NCBI GenBank assembly: GCA_964629645.1 | Contig: CAZVSU010000007.1 | Span: 1 to 46,882, forward strand | DNA length: 46,882 nucleotides | Direction: 5' to 3' | Source: JAAKFL01 sp964629645 | GTDB lineage: Bacteria; Chlamydiota; Chlamydiia; Chlamydiales; SLFE01 | In this document: positions 15,878 through 24,186 of the stretch, in pieces | Layout of the letters: each line of letters begins with the position of its first letter | How positions within the stretch are numbered: the first letter of the stretch is position 1 | The notes under the pieces: model-generated | Seen by the model: only the letters and a program-made list of their open reading frames with translations | The model's database searches: none | What the model was told of the DNA's origin: nothing | Made by a program: the position numbers and the translations under genes

Positions 15878-15932
15878 GAATCCTTAAGCTGACTGATCAC
15901 GTGCCTTTTTCCCTTAGATTTCTTAAGGATTC
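15878..15932. promoter_or_regulatory. Inverted repeat in the rpoN leader
   Basis: GAATCCTTAAG (15878-15888) and CTTAAGGATTC (15922-15932) are exact inverted copies of 11 bases, separated by 33 bases. The right arm ends about ten bases before the rpoN ribosome site (GGGAGG). It could be an mRNA hairpin that affects translation or a two-site operator. A three-codon ORF (ATG AAT CCT TAA) begins in the left arm. Confidence 0.5.
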
Positions 15933-15955
15933 TGAACATTGGCGGGAGGCACGCT

Positions 15956-17401
15956 ATGTCATATCCGATATCATTTCAGCAAACACAAAAGCAGACACAA
16001 AATCTTAAGCAAAATCAATTGCTCATGATGCTGCCGCAGATGCAGCAGGCGATCTCGCTTCTGCAGTCGCCAATATTGGAGCTTTCGCAATTAGTTGATA
16101 TGGAAATTGAGAAAAATCCTCTCATCGAAATGATCGAAGAGAGGGGGCTCGACAATGAGCACGAGTCAGACGAGCCGAAAGAGGTTTCGATCGACCACAA
16201 CGACTTTGATATATTAAAGAAGCTCGACGACGAATACCGCGACTTTTTCGACCAAAATGAGATGAGACCGAGAGTGACAAGAGCAGATGATCAACTCAAG
16301 GCCTTCCTCGACAGTTCAGTCGTCGCTCCCGAAACGCTTTACAACTTTCTTCTCAATCAGGTGAAAAACTCTTTCGAGACCGATCGTGAAAAAGAGAGGG
16401 CCGAGCTCATCATCGGAAGCCTCGATGAAAAAGGGTACTTGCAAACCTCTCTTGAAGAGCTTGCGGCTTTGGGACAGTGCTCCGAACAAGAGATGGCGCG
16501 CATTTTAGAGGTGATCCAGGATTTTGAGCCGTATGGCATCGGGGCCAGATCGGTGCAGGAGTGTCTCCTGATTCAACTCAAAAAACAGGGAAAACAAGGC
16601 ACGCTTGCCGAGCAGCTTGTCAAAGACTGTTACGACGAGCTTCTTCACAACAAGATGCCGGCTATTCAAAAGAAAATGGGTCTGACTCCCTCCGATATCC
16701 AGACGATCATTAAAGAAGACATCGCGAAGCTGGATCTTCATCCGGGTGCTATCTTTTCATCCCCCAATGAGTCGTATATCGTACCTGAAGGGGAAATCAA
16801 AGAAGAGAACGGCAAGATTGAGATCACGATCAACGAAGAGTCGATTCCAAGGCTCAGGATCAACCGCAAGTATCTCCGAATGCTGGATGATCATAATATC
16901 CCTGCAGAGACGCGCGAGTATATCTGCCAGCACCTGATGTCGGCAAAATGGCTCATGAAAAACATCTTCCAAAGAAATGACACCCTGCGGCGCGTGTTGG
17001 AGTATCTGTCCAAACATCAGCGGGAGTACCTTCTCAATCCCGACGGCGAGCTTGTTCCGATGTATATGCTGGAGGTAGCGGAGGAGCTGGATCTGCACGA
17101 ATCGACGATTGCTCGCGCTGTTGCCGGCAAATACATCTACACGCCTAGAGGCCTCGTCAATTTGAGATCCCTCTTTACGTTCTCTTACAAAAAAGAAGAT
17201 GGCAGCGAAATTTCGTCAATGACGGTACGTGACGCTTTAGAAAGAGTGATCGAGGGTGAAAATAAGAAAAAACCACTCTCCGATCAAAAAATTTCAGAGA
17301 AACTTGGGGAAAGGGGCATCCCTTGCGCGCGGCGCACAATCGCCAAATACCGTCAGGAGCTCAACATCGGCAATGCTCAGCAGCGTCGCCAGTACGATTA
17401 A
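15956..17401 (+). CDS. rpoN: RNA polymerase sigma-54 factor
   Basis: Directs RNA polymerase to -24/-12 promoters that need an ATPase activator. The 481-residue protein has all regions. Region I (about 1-55) is Gln/Leu rich (QKQTQNLKQNQLLMMLPQMQ, ILELSQLVDMEIEKNPLIEM). An acidic linker follows at 58-100. The core-binding domain comes next, then a helix-turn-helix (ESTIARAVAGKYIYTPRG). The RpoN box is ARRTIAKYR at 458-466. The start is preceded by GGGAGG at good spacing. Its stop overlaps the stop of the converging membrane protease. No activator gene is in the window, and I saw no clear -24/-12 promoter here. Confidence 0.97.
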   Translation: MSYPISFQQTQKQTQNLKQNQLLMMLPQMQQAISLLQSPILELSQLVDMEIEKNPLIEMIEERGLDNEHESDEPKEVSIDHNDFDILKKLDDEYRDFFDQNEMRPRVTRADDQLKAFLDSSVVAPETLYNFLLNQVKNSFETDREKERAELIIGSLDEKGYLQTSLEELAALGQCSEQEMARILEVIQDFEPYGIGARSVQECLLIQLKKQGKQGTLAEQLVKDCYDELLHNKMPAIQKKMGLTPSDIQTIIKEDIAKLDLHPGAIFSSPNESYIVPEGEIKEENGKIEITINEESIPRLRINRKYLRMLDDHNIPAETREYICQHLMSAKWLMKNIFQRNDTLRRVLEYLSKHQREYLLNPDGELVPMYMLEVAEELDLHESTIARAVAGKYIYTPRGLVNLRSLFTFSYKKEDGSEISSMTVRDALERVIEGENKKKPLSDQKISEKLGERGIPCARRTIAKYRQELNIGNAQQRRQYD

Positions 17402-18264
17402 AAATAGGATGTGATCTGTTTCCAGCGCACTTCGGTCTGGGATTTGGCAAAGTCTCTTATTGCTTCTGGTGTGCTTTTCGCAAATTGCTCGATTTCCCGA
17501 TCGGTCAACCGGTAGATGACCGCATTCACATTCTGGGTGGAGCGGCTTAGATTTTGGCGGCACCGGCGAAACGTTTTTTGAGTGAGGACGAGGCGAACAA
17601 GAGCAGCAAAGACCAGAGAAACCGGGAGCAGCTTAAGCCACATCATCTGATCGTAGATAGCGAACGATTCCGTGGCGATCGACATGAGATCAGCCGTGGC
17701 AATCAGCATGAGAATCGCGGCAAAAAGAATCGTTTCCCATGACGCGCGAACAATCGGTCCAAAGTACCGTTGAAACGCTGACGAGGCGGTTTGATAGGTG
17801 ATCACTTCCTCGAATCTCGGCTCCTCAAACATCATGCGTCCTACATGGCCAAGCTCATGCGCCACCAGCTCTTCGCGCTTGTAAATCCCTAGGAAAGTGC
17901 TCTTCTCTTTGAAAGACTTTCTCATTTGCAAAAAGGCGCCGGTCGGCGTTTTGACATCTTTTTGAAAGATCCAGGCGCAGCCGCCGTGCCAAGGGGGAAG
18001 GTTGTGGTTGCTAAAAACGCAAGGGACCCAATTTGGCGCAATACCAAACGTCTCTTCAGTGATGGGCGCTGCCTCCCTCAACAGTTCGGGGCTGGGGGGC
18101 GCTTCGATTTCGCTTTGCAGGTTTTGACAGTAGACGACCCTTTTTTCAAAGTCCGAGGCGCTTTCTCCAGGGCCTGCGATAAAACCTTGTCGGTCGAACT
18201 GTTTGAGCGTGTCTGCCGAAATTGCGGTGTCCATTCTCAAGAGTATAGCGGAAAGAAAGATCAT
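17398..18264 (-). CDS. Membrane-bound HEXXH metalloprotease-like protein
   Basis: A 288-residue protein from ATG 18264 (a TTG at 18273 or an internal ATG before DTAISAD are alternatives). It opens with a short hydrophobic stretch and a Pro/Cys-containing N-region (about 1-130). The zinc motif VAHELGH lies near 138-144, with a Glu pair 8-13 residues on (MFEEPRFEE). Two strong hydrophobic helices follow (ETILFAAILMLIATADLMSI and WLKLLPVSLVFAALVRLVL), and a polar tail contains DREIEQFAKSTPEAIRDFAK. The motif plus membrane helices suggests a zincin-type peptidase; no known family is certain. It follows the PsiE-like and KefB-like genes and may share their transcript. Its stop overlaps that of rpoN. 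Confidence 0.75.
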   Translation of the reverse strand: MIFLSAILLRMDTAISADTLKQFDRQGFIAGPGESASDFEKRVVYCQNLQSEIEAPPSPELLREAAPITEETFGIAPNWVPCVFSNHNLPPWHGGCAWIFQKDVKTPTGAFLQMRKSFKEKSTFLGIYKREELVAHELGHVGRMMFEEPRFEEVITYQTASSAFQRYFGPIVRASWETILFAAILMLIATADLMSIATESFAIYDQMMWLKLLPVSLVFAALVRLVLTQKTFRRCRQNLSRSTQNVNAVIYRLTDREIEQFAKSTPEAIRDFAKSQTEVRWKQITSYF

Positions 18265-18299
18265 TGTCAGCAACTGGAGCGGAACGAAAAGTGGTTGAA

Positions 18300-18848
18300 T
18301 TAGGAACTTCTATCGTCCTCTTTTTTTTCTGATTCGCGCTCCTCTAGATCACTGGGAGCTTCCGTCTGGGACACCTCTTGCGCAATAAATTCTTTCATGT
18401 CGTCATGCCGCAGCCTGAAGGCGGGGGTTTTATGCACCAGCCAATAGGCAATGCTCGCTGTGATGACAAGTGCGGCCAAACCGAGTAGATCGGTGTGCTC
18501 GGCTTTATCCATATCGAGAATGATCACTTTTCTGGCGACCGCCATCAAGGCTGTCGCGATCACAATTTTGACGTGGATCACATCTTCGCGGAGATAAATG
18601 GTGATATTGATGAAAATTTCGATTGCGATCAGGACCGCCATAAAGGCGCCGAATGTCGCAAGAATATCAGGGATGGTCAGAATGAAACGGGGAGGCTCGA
18701 CGAGGCGTTGATAGAGGGTCCACACCACATCAATAACGCCCATAAGGATCACAGCCACCATCATAATGGCCAACAGGCGCACGGCCCAGTGGATCACTTT
18801 TTCCAAACCCAAGATGAGGGGTTCTTTGTCCGGTCCTATATCATGCAT
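18300..18848 (-). CDS. PsiE-like inner-membrane protein
   Basis: A 182-residue protein starting at the ATG (18846-18848) that overlaps the antiporter stop by eight bases; an in-frame extension upstream lies inside the antiporter gene and is unlikely. Four hydrophobic helices (about 20-42, 58-83, 95-110 and 125-143) carry PsiE-family features: FGAFMAVLIAIEIFINITIY, then YLREDVIHVKIVIATALMAVARKVIILD. The last 40 residues are polar and acidic. PsiE is phosphate-starvation-inducible in E. coli and its biochemical function is unknown. Coupling to a cation antiporter suggests a role in envelope ion balance (inference). Confidence 0.82.
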   Translation of the reverse strand: MHDIGPDKEPLILGLEKVIHWAVRLLAIMMVAVILMGVIDVVWTLYQRLVEPPRFILTIPDILATFGAFMAVLIAIEIFINITIYLREDVIHVKIVIATALMAVARKVIILDMDKAEHTDLLGLAALVITASIAYWLVHKTPAFRLRHDDMKEFIAQEVSQTEAPSDLEERESEKKEDDRSS

Positions 18849-20532
18849 GGCGATCGTCCATTTTTTGTTTGATCTTTGCAACGGCCTGTTCCGCTGCATC
18901 GTAAAACGGGAGCAAGATCAGGTTGGCCCCTTTTTCTCTGAGCATTTCTTTTTCGTGTGAATGCTGGGTCGATATCGCGACGCCCCCTTTGTAGCGGTGC
19001 TGCTTAAGACCCTCCATGAGTGTGTAACGCGGGTCTTCGTGGGTGAGGCCGGTCTCATGCTGCGGCATCGCTGAAACGACCCACCGCACTCCGTTTAAAG
19101 GCAAACTGCTCACAAATACCGGGTCGGTCGCATCCCCGTACATCGCGGGGTGGCCTTGGCGGCGCCAACCGCGGACAACTTCAGGGTTAAAATCGACGGC
19201 AAGCAGCCGAAAGCCCTCCTGGTGAAGATAATGCGCCATAGCTTTGCCGTAGCGCCCTAGTCCAAACAAAATCACGTCGTAGTCACCGATTAAGGCATTG
19301 GTCTGTTCTAATTTTTCTTCGCGGAAGGGATTCCGTCGCTCAAAAATATACAGAAGCGGCTCCAGTCTGTCATATAAACTATGGGAATAGGTGATCATGT
19401 AAACGGATAATGAGATGGTGATCAAGCCGACAAGGGTCACCAAGCCGAGCGACTCAGGCGAAACATAGCCAAGAGTTAACCCGAGCGCCATAAAAATGAG
19501 CGAAAATTCACTGATTTGGGCGACGGTCAGCCCCGCTAAAAATCCTGTCCGTTTGCGGTACCCCATCCAACCCATAATGGCCATAACGATCACAGGGTTG
19601 CCGATAAGAACAAAAAGGGACAGAACCACCGCCGGGACGATCTGGACGCTGAGCTGGCCGAGATCGAGCTGCGAGCCGAGCGCGATGAAAAAGAAAAGCA
19701 ACAAAAAGTCCCTTAGAGTTGAGAGACGCGCCACAATCGCTTCTCGGAATGGAGTGGACGCAAGCGAGATGCCGGCGAGCAGTCCCCCGAGCTCTTTGCT
19801 GAAGCCAAGCTGCGAACCGATCGCGGCAAATAAAGCAGCCCAGCCGATCGCGAATGTGATCAAGAGCTCTTGTGAGCGAGCGATCGAGCTGACAAGCGGC
19901 ATAGCGGCAAAACGGATAAACAGCAGGACAAAACAAAGCATTAAGATCCCGTTTAAGACGATCCAGCCAATTTGCGCCCATGCAGATCCTCCTGCTCCTT
20001 CCTGCCCCCCGAGGCCGAAAACAGAAAGTGCCATCATCGCTAGAACAACCACTAAATCCTGCACAATCAAAAACCCGATCGCAATGCGGCCATGAAGCGA
20101 ATCCACTTCTCTTTTGTCAGAGAGGAGCTTCACAATGATGATGGTGCTGGAGAACGTGAGGGCCACAGCGACAAAAAGCGACGTGATCGCATCAACCCCG
20201 AGGGCAAGAGCCAACCAAAACCCAATGACCGAAGTGAACGCCACTTGCCCAAGCCCTGTGGCTAAAGCAACGGGGCCGAGGGCCTTGATCAGCTTCAGAT
20301 CAAGTTTCAGTCCGACTAAAAACAACAGCACAGCAATGCCAAGCTCCGCCAGCAATCCGATGTGCTCATGGGATTGGACAATATCCAATGCCGACGGACC
20401 GGCCAGGACGCCGACTGCAATGAAGCTGACGATCATAGGCTGCTTGAGCATGAGGCCTAAAAAGCCGACGACAGTCGCCAACGCCACCAGTACCGTTAAC
20501 TCGTAAAAGGGGGACGCGTGAATCCAGTCCAT
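18841..20532 (-). CDS. KefB-type cation:proton antiporter (CPA2) with TrkA-N domain
   Basis: A 563-residue inner-membrane transporter. About twelve hydrophobic helices fill residues 5-385, including the family segments SHEHIGLLAELGIAVLLFLV and a GFLIVQDLVVVLAMM stretch. The C-terminal 398-520 region is a Rossmann TrkA-N/RCK domain with GLGRYG as dinucleotide loop and an acidic residue after the next strand (LLAVDFN). It lacks a TrkA-C domain. The likely role is K+/H+ exchange gated by nucleotide, for pH or osmotic control. The ATG overlaps the stop of a 26-codon leader ORF (TAATG), so its translation may depend on that ORF. It is followed by the overlapping PsiE-like gene. Confidence 0.93.
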   Translation of the reverse strand: MDWIHASPFYELTVLVALATVVGFLGLMLKQPMIVSFIAVGVLAGPSALDIVQSHEHIGLLAELGIAVLLFLVGLKLDLKLIKALGPVALATGLGQVAFTSVIGFWLALALGVDAITSLFVAVALTFSSTIIIVKLLSDKREVDSLHGRIAIGFLIVQDLVVVLAMMALSVFGLGGQEGAGGSAWAQIGWIVLNGILMLCFVLLFIRFAAMPLVSSIARSQELLITFAIGWAALFAAIGSQLGFSKELGGLLAGISLASTPFREAIVARLSTLRDFLLLFFFIALGSQLDLGQLSVQIVPAVVLSLFVLIGNPVIVMAIMGWMGYRKRTGFLAGLTVAQISEFSLIFMALGLTLGYVSPESLGLVTLVGLITISLSVYMITYSHSLYDRLEPLLYIFERRNPFREEKLEQTNALIGDYDVILFGLGRYGKAMAHYLHQEGFRLLAVDFNPEVVRGWRRQGHPAMYGDATDPVFVSSLPLNGVRWVVSAMPQHETGLTHEDPRYTLMEGLKQHRYKGGVAISTQHSHEKEMLREKGANLILLPFYDAAEQAVAKIKQKMDDRHA

Positions 20533-20612
20533 TATCGGTTTGCCCTTACGCGAGTGCCAACAGCTTTTGTATCGATTGAGAAAGGAAGGCTTTTACGGAA
20601 ATTTTTTAACAT
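20532..20612 (-). CDS. Possible 26-residue leader peptide coupled to the antiporter gene
   Basis: An ATG at 20612-20610 is preceded by GAGGTGAT, a near-perfect anti-16S match, two bases away (six from GAGG). The frame runs 26 codons to a TAA that overlaps the antiporter ATG as TAATG. The product is basic (three Lys, four Arg in 26) and not hydrophobic. The antiporter itself has only a weak AAGGG site ten bases upstream, lying inside this ORF. This is the arrangement of a translational-coupling or attenuation leader. Expression is not proven, and the short length limits confidence. Confidence 0.45.
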   Translation of the reverse strand: MLKNFRKSLPFSIDTKAVGTRVRANR

Positions 20613-20628
20613 AAATCACCTCAATCGC

Positions 20629-20657
20629 AATATCTCAAAATAATTCTATATTATCAA
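20629..20657 (-). promoter_or_regulatory. Candidate promoter for leader ORF and antiporter
   Basis: On the minus strand, TTGATA (20657-20652) and GATATT (20634-20629) are 17 bases apart. The start would fall near 20622, at the leader ORF's ribosome site. The -10 matches only four of six; other AT-rich hexamers nearby are possible. The rest of 20535-20727 is AT-rich with no other feature seen. Confidence 0.3.
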
Positions 20658-20727
20658 CTTGGGAATATAAGACATAACATCAACACGTTAAATATTTTAG
20701 GTTAATTCTTTTAAATCGGGGTTAAAG

Positions 20728-21567
20728 TCAAGAGCCTAATTTTTTTCCCGAGCATTTAACGACCATGTGATCGGGCTTAAAGCGGTTTTTGGCGGTGCGA
20801 AGACCCGGCAGACCAAGATCCTGCTCGACATTATAGTCCGAAAAATCCTGGAGCATCTCTTTTGCAAACCAGTGAAAAAGAAGGCTGGAGAGGCCATGAA
20901 TATGGGGATTAATTTTTTCAATATGCCCGACTGCAGTTGTCGAGTTCAGACGACTTGCGGCCATCATGGCTTCGATCCTTCCCTCGATTTTAATGGCTCC
21001 GCCGAAGGCGTTGAAATGTGTCCACTCTTTGAGGAGTGTTGCGGAGGCTTCGTACTCTTCGAGCTGGCCGCCATCTGGCTGCGTCATCTCGACTAGCTTT
21101 TCCTGAAACGCGAGGCATTCGGGAATGAGGGTTTCCGTGATGGGAATCCATTTGCACGCGGCGCGACGAAGGCACCCTCTCATCAGCTGTCTTTTTCGCC
21201 TGTAGCGTCGTCCCGGATAGTGGAGGAGATCGGACACTTTGTAGACATAATCGGCATCTGCCGGCGAGGAAGAGAAGCGCCAGTTCGGGATAGGTCTTGC
21301 AGGGTATGGGCAGCGGATCGCCTTTGTGACCGGCAATTTGTTAAGAATTTCGTGCAGCGGCGCAGGACCTAAAGGACCGCCAAAAAGCACACGCTCATCA
21401 TTTTCTTCGACAATGAAGACGGATGTGCCCTCGATCTCTTCAAGAAAGAGGGGCCTGGAGTGGCGCCACATCATAAGATTGCTGAATGTGAACTCCGATA
21501 TGGCCGGAGGATACTTCGCAAATAAAGCGCGAATCCGATCGCCGCTATCGGGGGTCAGCTGTTTCAT
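20728..21567 (-). CDS. DUF2156-type protein (phosphatidylglycerol lysyltransferase C-terminal-like)
   Basis: A 279-residue soluble protein with GNAT-like fold features of the LPG-synthase C-terminal family: SEFTFSNLMMWR near 24-35, a central basic LHYPGRRYRRKRQLMRG, and near the end YNVEQDLGLPGLRTAKNRFKPD. In MprF the domain moves lysine or alanine from tRNA to phosphatidylglycerol, but MprF's membrane flippase half is absent here, and stand-alone versions have unknown acceptors. The ATG lies 23 bases inside the end of the NRPS-like gene, so the two are coupled. The pairing suggests an aminoacyl or acyl transfer role (inference). Confidence 0.8.
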   Translation of the reverse strand: MKQLTPDSGDRIRALFAKYPPAISEFTFSNLMMWRHSRPLFLEEIEGTSVFIVEENDERVLFGGPLGPAPLHEILNKLPVTKAIRCPYPARPIPNWRFSSSPADADYVYKVSDLLHYPGRRYRRKRQLMRGCLRRAACKWIPITETLIPECLAFQEKLVEMTQPDGGQLEEYEASATLLKEWTHFNAFGGAIKIEGRIEAMMAASRLNSTTAVGHIEKINPHIHGLSSLLFHWFAKEMLQDFSDYNVEQDLGLPGLRTAKNRFKPDHMVVKCSGKKLGS

Positions 21568-24094
21568 CGAATTGTTTGAGAAGCCTCATGGCGAAGCTTT
21601 TGGCAACAGATTTTGTGTGAAGTTCCTTTCGCTTTCCCGGAACTTTTTCGATTTTAAGTTTGTTGCTCAGTTGATTCCAACCAAGCGAGTGGTCGACGCG
21701 CGTTTGCCCGTTGCCGATAAAGGAAAAGACCGCAATTTCTCGGTCTTGGGCTTTCGGACGGTAGTGTCTCATGGCGCTTTTTTGATGCCACCAGGACTTG
21801 TTGAGGCGAAGGTCTCCCTTGGAGTCGTTTTTTTTACGAAATCCAAACAGCTCGCCGGTAGAAGACTCGAATTTTTGGAGCTTGTTGATCACGACTTCCT
21901 TTTTTTCTTCGGCAGAGAGATGAAGAAATTCGTTCATATTGACTTTCATACGGTTGAAGAAAGGGGGCCGATTGCCTCCATAGGGCGCTTCTGTTTGGAC
22001 GATCCCCAAAAAAGCGACCTCGTTTTTCAGTTTCTTTGCCGCCTCATAGGCGACATAACCTCCAATTCCTTCCCCTAAAAAACGATAGGGGCCTGAGGGG
22101 AATTCTTTTTTGATGGCATCGGCGGCTTTTTCCGCGAGGGTTTCAATGGTGGCTTCCCCATCAGTTACATTGAGGGCGTACATCGGGATGGGGGCCTTTA
22201 AATTGCGGGACATTAAAAAATAAGAAAAGGGAGTCTCGGTGTAGCCGTAAAAGCAGATAAGAGGGGGGCCGTTTCCCTCCGTACAAAGTGCAGTGATAGG
22301 GGAAAGAAAGTCTTGCTTCGATTGGGTGAGCCTTTCCGCCTGTTTTGCAATGGTATCGCAGGAATAAAGAGAAACTAATGGGATGTCCTTTCCGAACTGC
22401 CTTTTGATCGCATCTCTTAGGACAGTCAGAGCGCCCTCATCGACTTCAAGCGTATAAAAACTTTTATGGATTCCTTTAAAAGGAATTTTAAAAACGGTTT
22501 CCCAAAGAGCGGCCAGTTTTTTTTCAACGGGATTTGTCGGCGGGTCTCTCTCCTCGACCTCCTCTTCTTCTGTCTTGGGAATCGGCAGCTCCGTCCGGCA
22601 CACTCTCCCATCGATTCCAATCGGAAACTGCGCCAGTGGAATCCAATATTTTGGGATCATGTGAGGAGGAACTCTTCTTTTGAGCGCCCGCTTCAATTGA
22701 CTGGCGGCTGCCGCCCCTTGTTTTTTATTCACCCAGTAGGCCGCAAGCGCTATTTCCTCGCCGATGACGACAGGTTTAACGTGAGCGTGCAGCACGCCCG
22801 GTTGAGAGGAGATAATGCTTTCAAGCGCTGTGAGTCCCACTTCGCTGTCGCCGATCGCTTCCTGCTCTTCGATGGACCCTAAAAATTCCAGCTTTCCATC
22901 GTTTCTTTTCCTCACCAAGTCTCCCGTTAAAAAAAGGCGTTCGGGCCTTTTGCCCACTCTTGTTTGAATCACAAACTGAGTGTGATTGAGGGTGTCGTCG
23001 ACATAACCTTTGGCAAGTCCGATGCCCCCGAGGCAGAGTTGTCCGCACTCTCCATGGGCGACATCTTGAAAGGTTGGGCTCAGCACGTACGCTTTCACAT
23101 TCGAGATGGGATGCCCGATCGGAATAACGAGTGATTCTTCGTCGGCCGTGACCTCATACTCTGTCGAAACAGCGCCCGATTCGGGGTGGCCGTAGGTGTT
23201 GACCACTTTAAACGGAAGGTTGCCGACAGGGGGTTTTTTGAGTCTGCCGCTCCCGACAAAAAGCGTTTGAAGCGGAGCGGTTTTTCCCCAGGGCTCATCG
23301 AGCAGCTCCTCAGCAGCAGAAATTGGCAGCGACATCCAGTCGATGGCTTCCTCGAAGATCCATTGTTTCAGAGCGCCGCTGTTTTGCACATGGGAGCAGG
23401 GGATTCTTTTGACTGTCACACCCTGACAAAGCGCGCTGAGCAGCTCCGACAGAAAGGAGTCGCATCGAAATCGAGAGCCGATCGCAAAGTTCTTTCCGGG
23501 TGTAAAATGATAAACTTCAGCGTTCCAGCACGAGAGGTTGGCGATCGCTTGATGCGTCAGTTCCACCCCTTTGAGCGTCGCCCCCTTTTGGACAAAGACG
23601 AGGGCCGGCGAGTCGCCGGGCTCCAAGGAGATGTCCTGAGGGGCGTCAAGGCCTTGCAAGAGCTCTTGCACAGTGAATGAGATCCTGTCTTCACTCAAGT
23701 AGCTCGGGGCCCCGGGCGATTCGGCGATCACGAATTTGGGAGTGGTCTCCTCCACAGCTGAGGCGATATGTTTCTTTAATGTCAGGGGATCGAGCGGGAC
23801 GACAACGCCGCCGGATTTGATGATCCCTATAATGGTCGCGATGATCCTCGGAGTGGGCTCTCCAAAAAGGGCGACCCTGTCCCCCTTTTCGACCCCCTCT
23901 TGAGTCAGGGAGCCGGCAATGTTGTCGGAGATCTTATCTAAATCTCTGTATGTGAGTTTTTTGTCACCATCTTGATAGGCAATTTCATCCGAAGCTGCCG
24001 CCGCCGCTTGGCGGAAAAAGGAGACAATCGATTTTTTTTTGAGGCTGAGTTGCAGTTTTTCTGTCAGCTGCCCCTGCCGCTTTTCTGTCAACAT
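21545..24094 (-). CDS. NRPS-like protein (A-PCP-TE) with degraded catalytic motifs
   Basis: An 849-residue protein laid out as an adenylation domain (about 20-505), a carrier-like domain (about 520-590) and a thioesterase-like alpha/beta-hydrolase domain (about 605-845). A-domain structure is clear (TYRDLD, NTYGHPESG, LFLTGDL). However, the P-loop SGTTGxPKG is reduced to VQKGATLKG (168-176), the GRxDxQVK loop reads GSIEEQEA, and the catalytic A10 lysine is Arg497. The phosphopantetheine motif LGGDS reads LEVDEG, without a Ser. The thioesterase GxSxG reads GEGIG, with Gly676 replacing the nucleophile, and its His motif VPGDH reads VPGKR. Frame and folds are intact, so it is selected for but probably not a synthetase. 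It leads a two-gene operon with the DUF2156 gene and diverges from the glycosyltransferase gene. Confidence 0.88.
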   Translation of the reverse strand: MLTEKRQGQLTEKLQLSLKKKSIVSFFRQAAAAASDEIAYQDGDKKLTYRDLDKISDNIAGSLTQEGVEKGDRVALFGEPTPRIIATIIGIIKSGGVVVPLDPLTLKKHIASAVEETTPKFVIAESPGAPSYLSEDRISFTVQELLQGLDAPQDISLEPGDSPALVFVQKGATLKGVELTHQAIANLSCWNAEVYHFTPGKNFAIGSRFRCDSFLSELLSALCQGVTVKRIPCSHVQNSGALKQWIFEEAIDWMSLPISAAEELLDEPWGKTAPLQTLFVGSGRLKKPPVGNLPFKVVNTYGHPESGAVSTEYEVTADEESLVIPIGHPISNVKAYVLSPTFQDVAHGECGQLCLGGIGLAKGYVDDTLNHTQFVIQTRVGKRPERLFLTGDLVRKRNDGKLEFLGSIEEQEAIGDSEVGLTALESIISSQPGVLHAHVKPVVIGEEIALAAYWVNKKQGAAAASQLKRALKRRVPPHMIPKYWIPLAQFPIGIDGRVCRTELPIPKTEEEEVEERDPPTNPVEKKLAALWETVFKIPFKGIHKSFYTLEVDEGALTVLRDAIKRQFGKDIPLVSLYSCDTIAKQAERLTQSKQDFLSPITALCTEGNGPPLICFYGYTETPFSYFLMSRNLKAPIPMYALNVTDGEATIETLAEKAADAIKKEFPSGPYRFLGEGIGGYVAYEAAKKLKNEVAFLGIVQTEAPYGGNRPPFFNRMKVNMNEFLHLSAEEKKEVVINKLQKFESSTGELFGFRKKNDSKGDLRLNKSWWHQKSAMRHYRPKAQDREIAVFSFIGNGQTRVDHSLGWNQLSNKLKIEKVPGKRKELHTKSVAKSFAMRLLKQFDETADPR

Positions 24095-24150
24095 GGGACT
24101 CTTCGTGTTGGATACCCCTCACTGCCCATCGATATCACGAAATCCGATAA

Positions 24151-24179
24151 TTCACAAATGGCGCTTTACGTGGTAGGAT
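24151..24179 (+). promoter_or_regulatory. Promoter-like sequence for the glycosyltransferase, leaderless spacing
   Basis: TTCACA (24151-24156), a 17-base spacer, and TAGGAT (24174-24179). Only seven bases separate the -10 box from the ATG at 24187, so the transcript would begin at or next to the start codon. Confidence 0.4.
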
Positions 24180-24186
24180 AAGCGGC

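Noticed and set aside
15946..15958. GGCAC-containing sequence before rpoN as a sigma-54 (-24/-12) promoter
   Set aside because: It overlaps the ribosome site and start codon and lacks the TTGC element at the required spacing.
20560..20590. TGGCAC on the minus strand in the antiporter leader as a sigma-54 site
   Set aside because: The -12 TTGCA part is missing; it is explained by the leader ORF.
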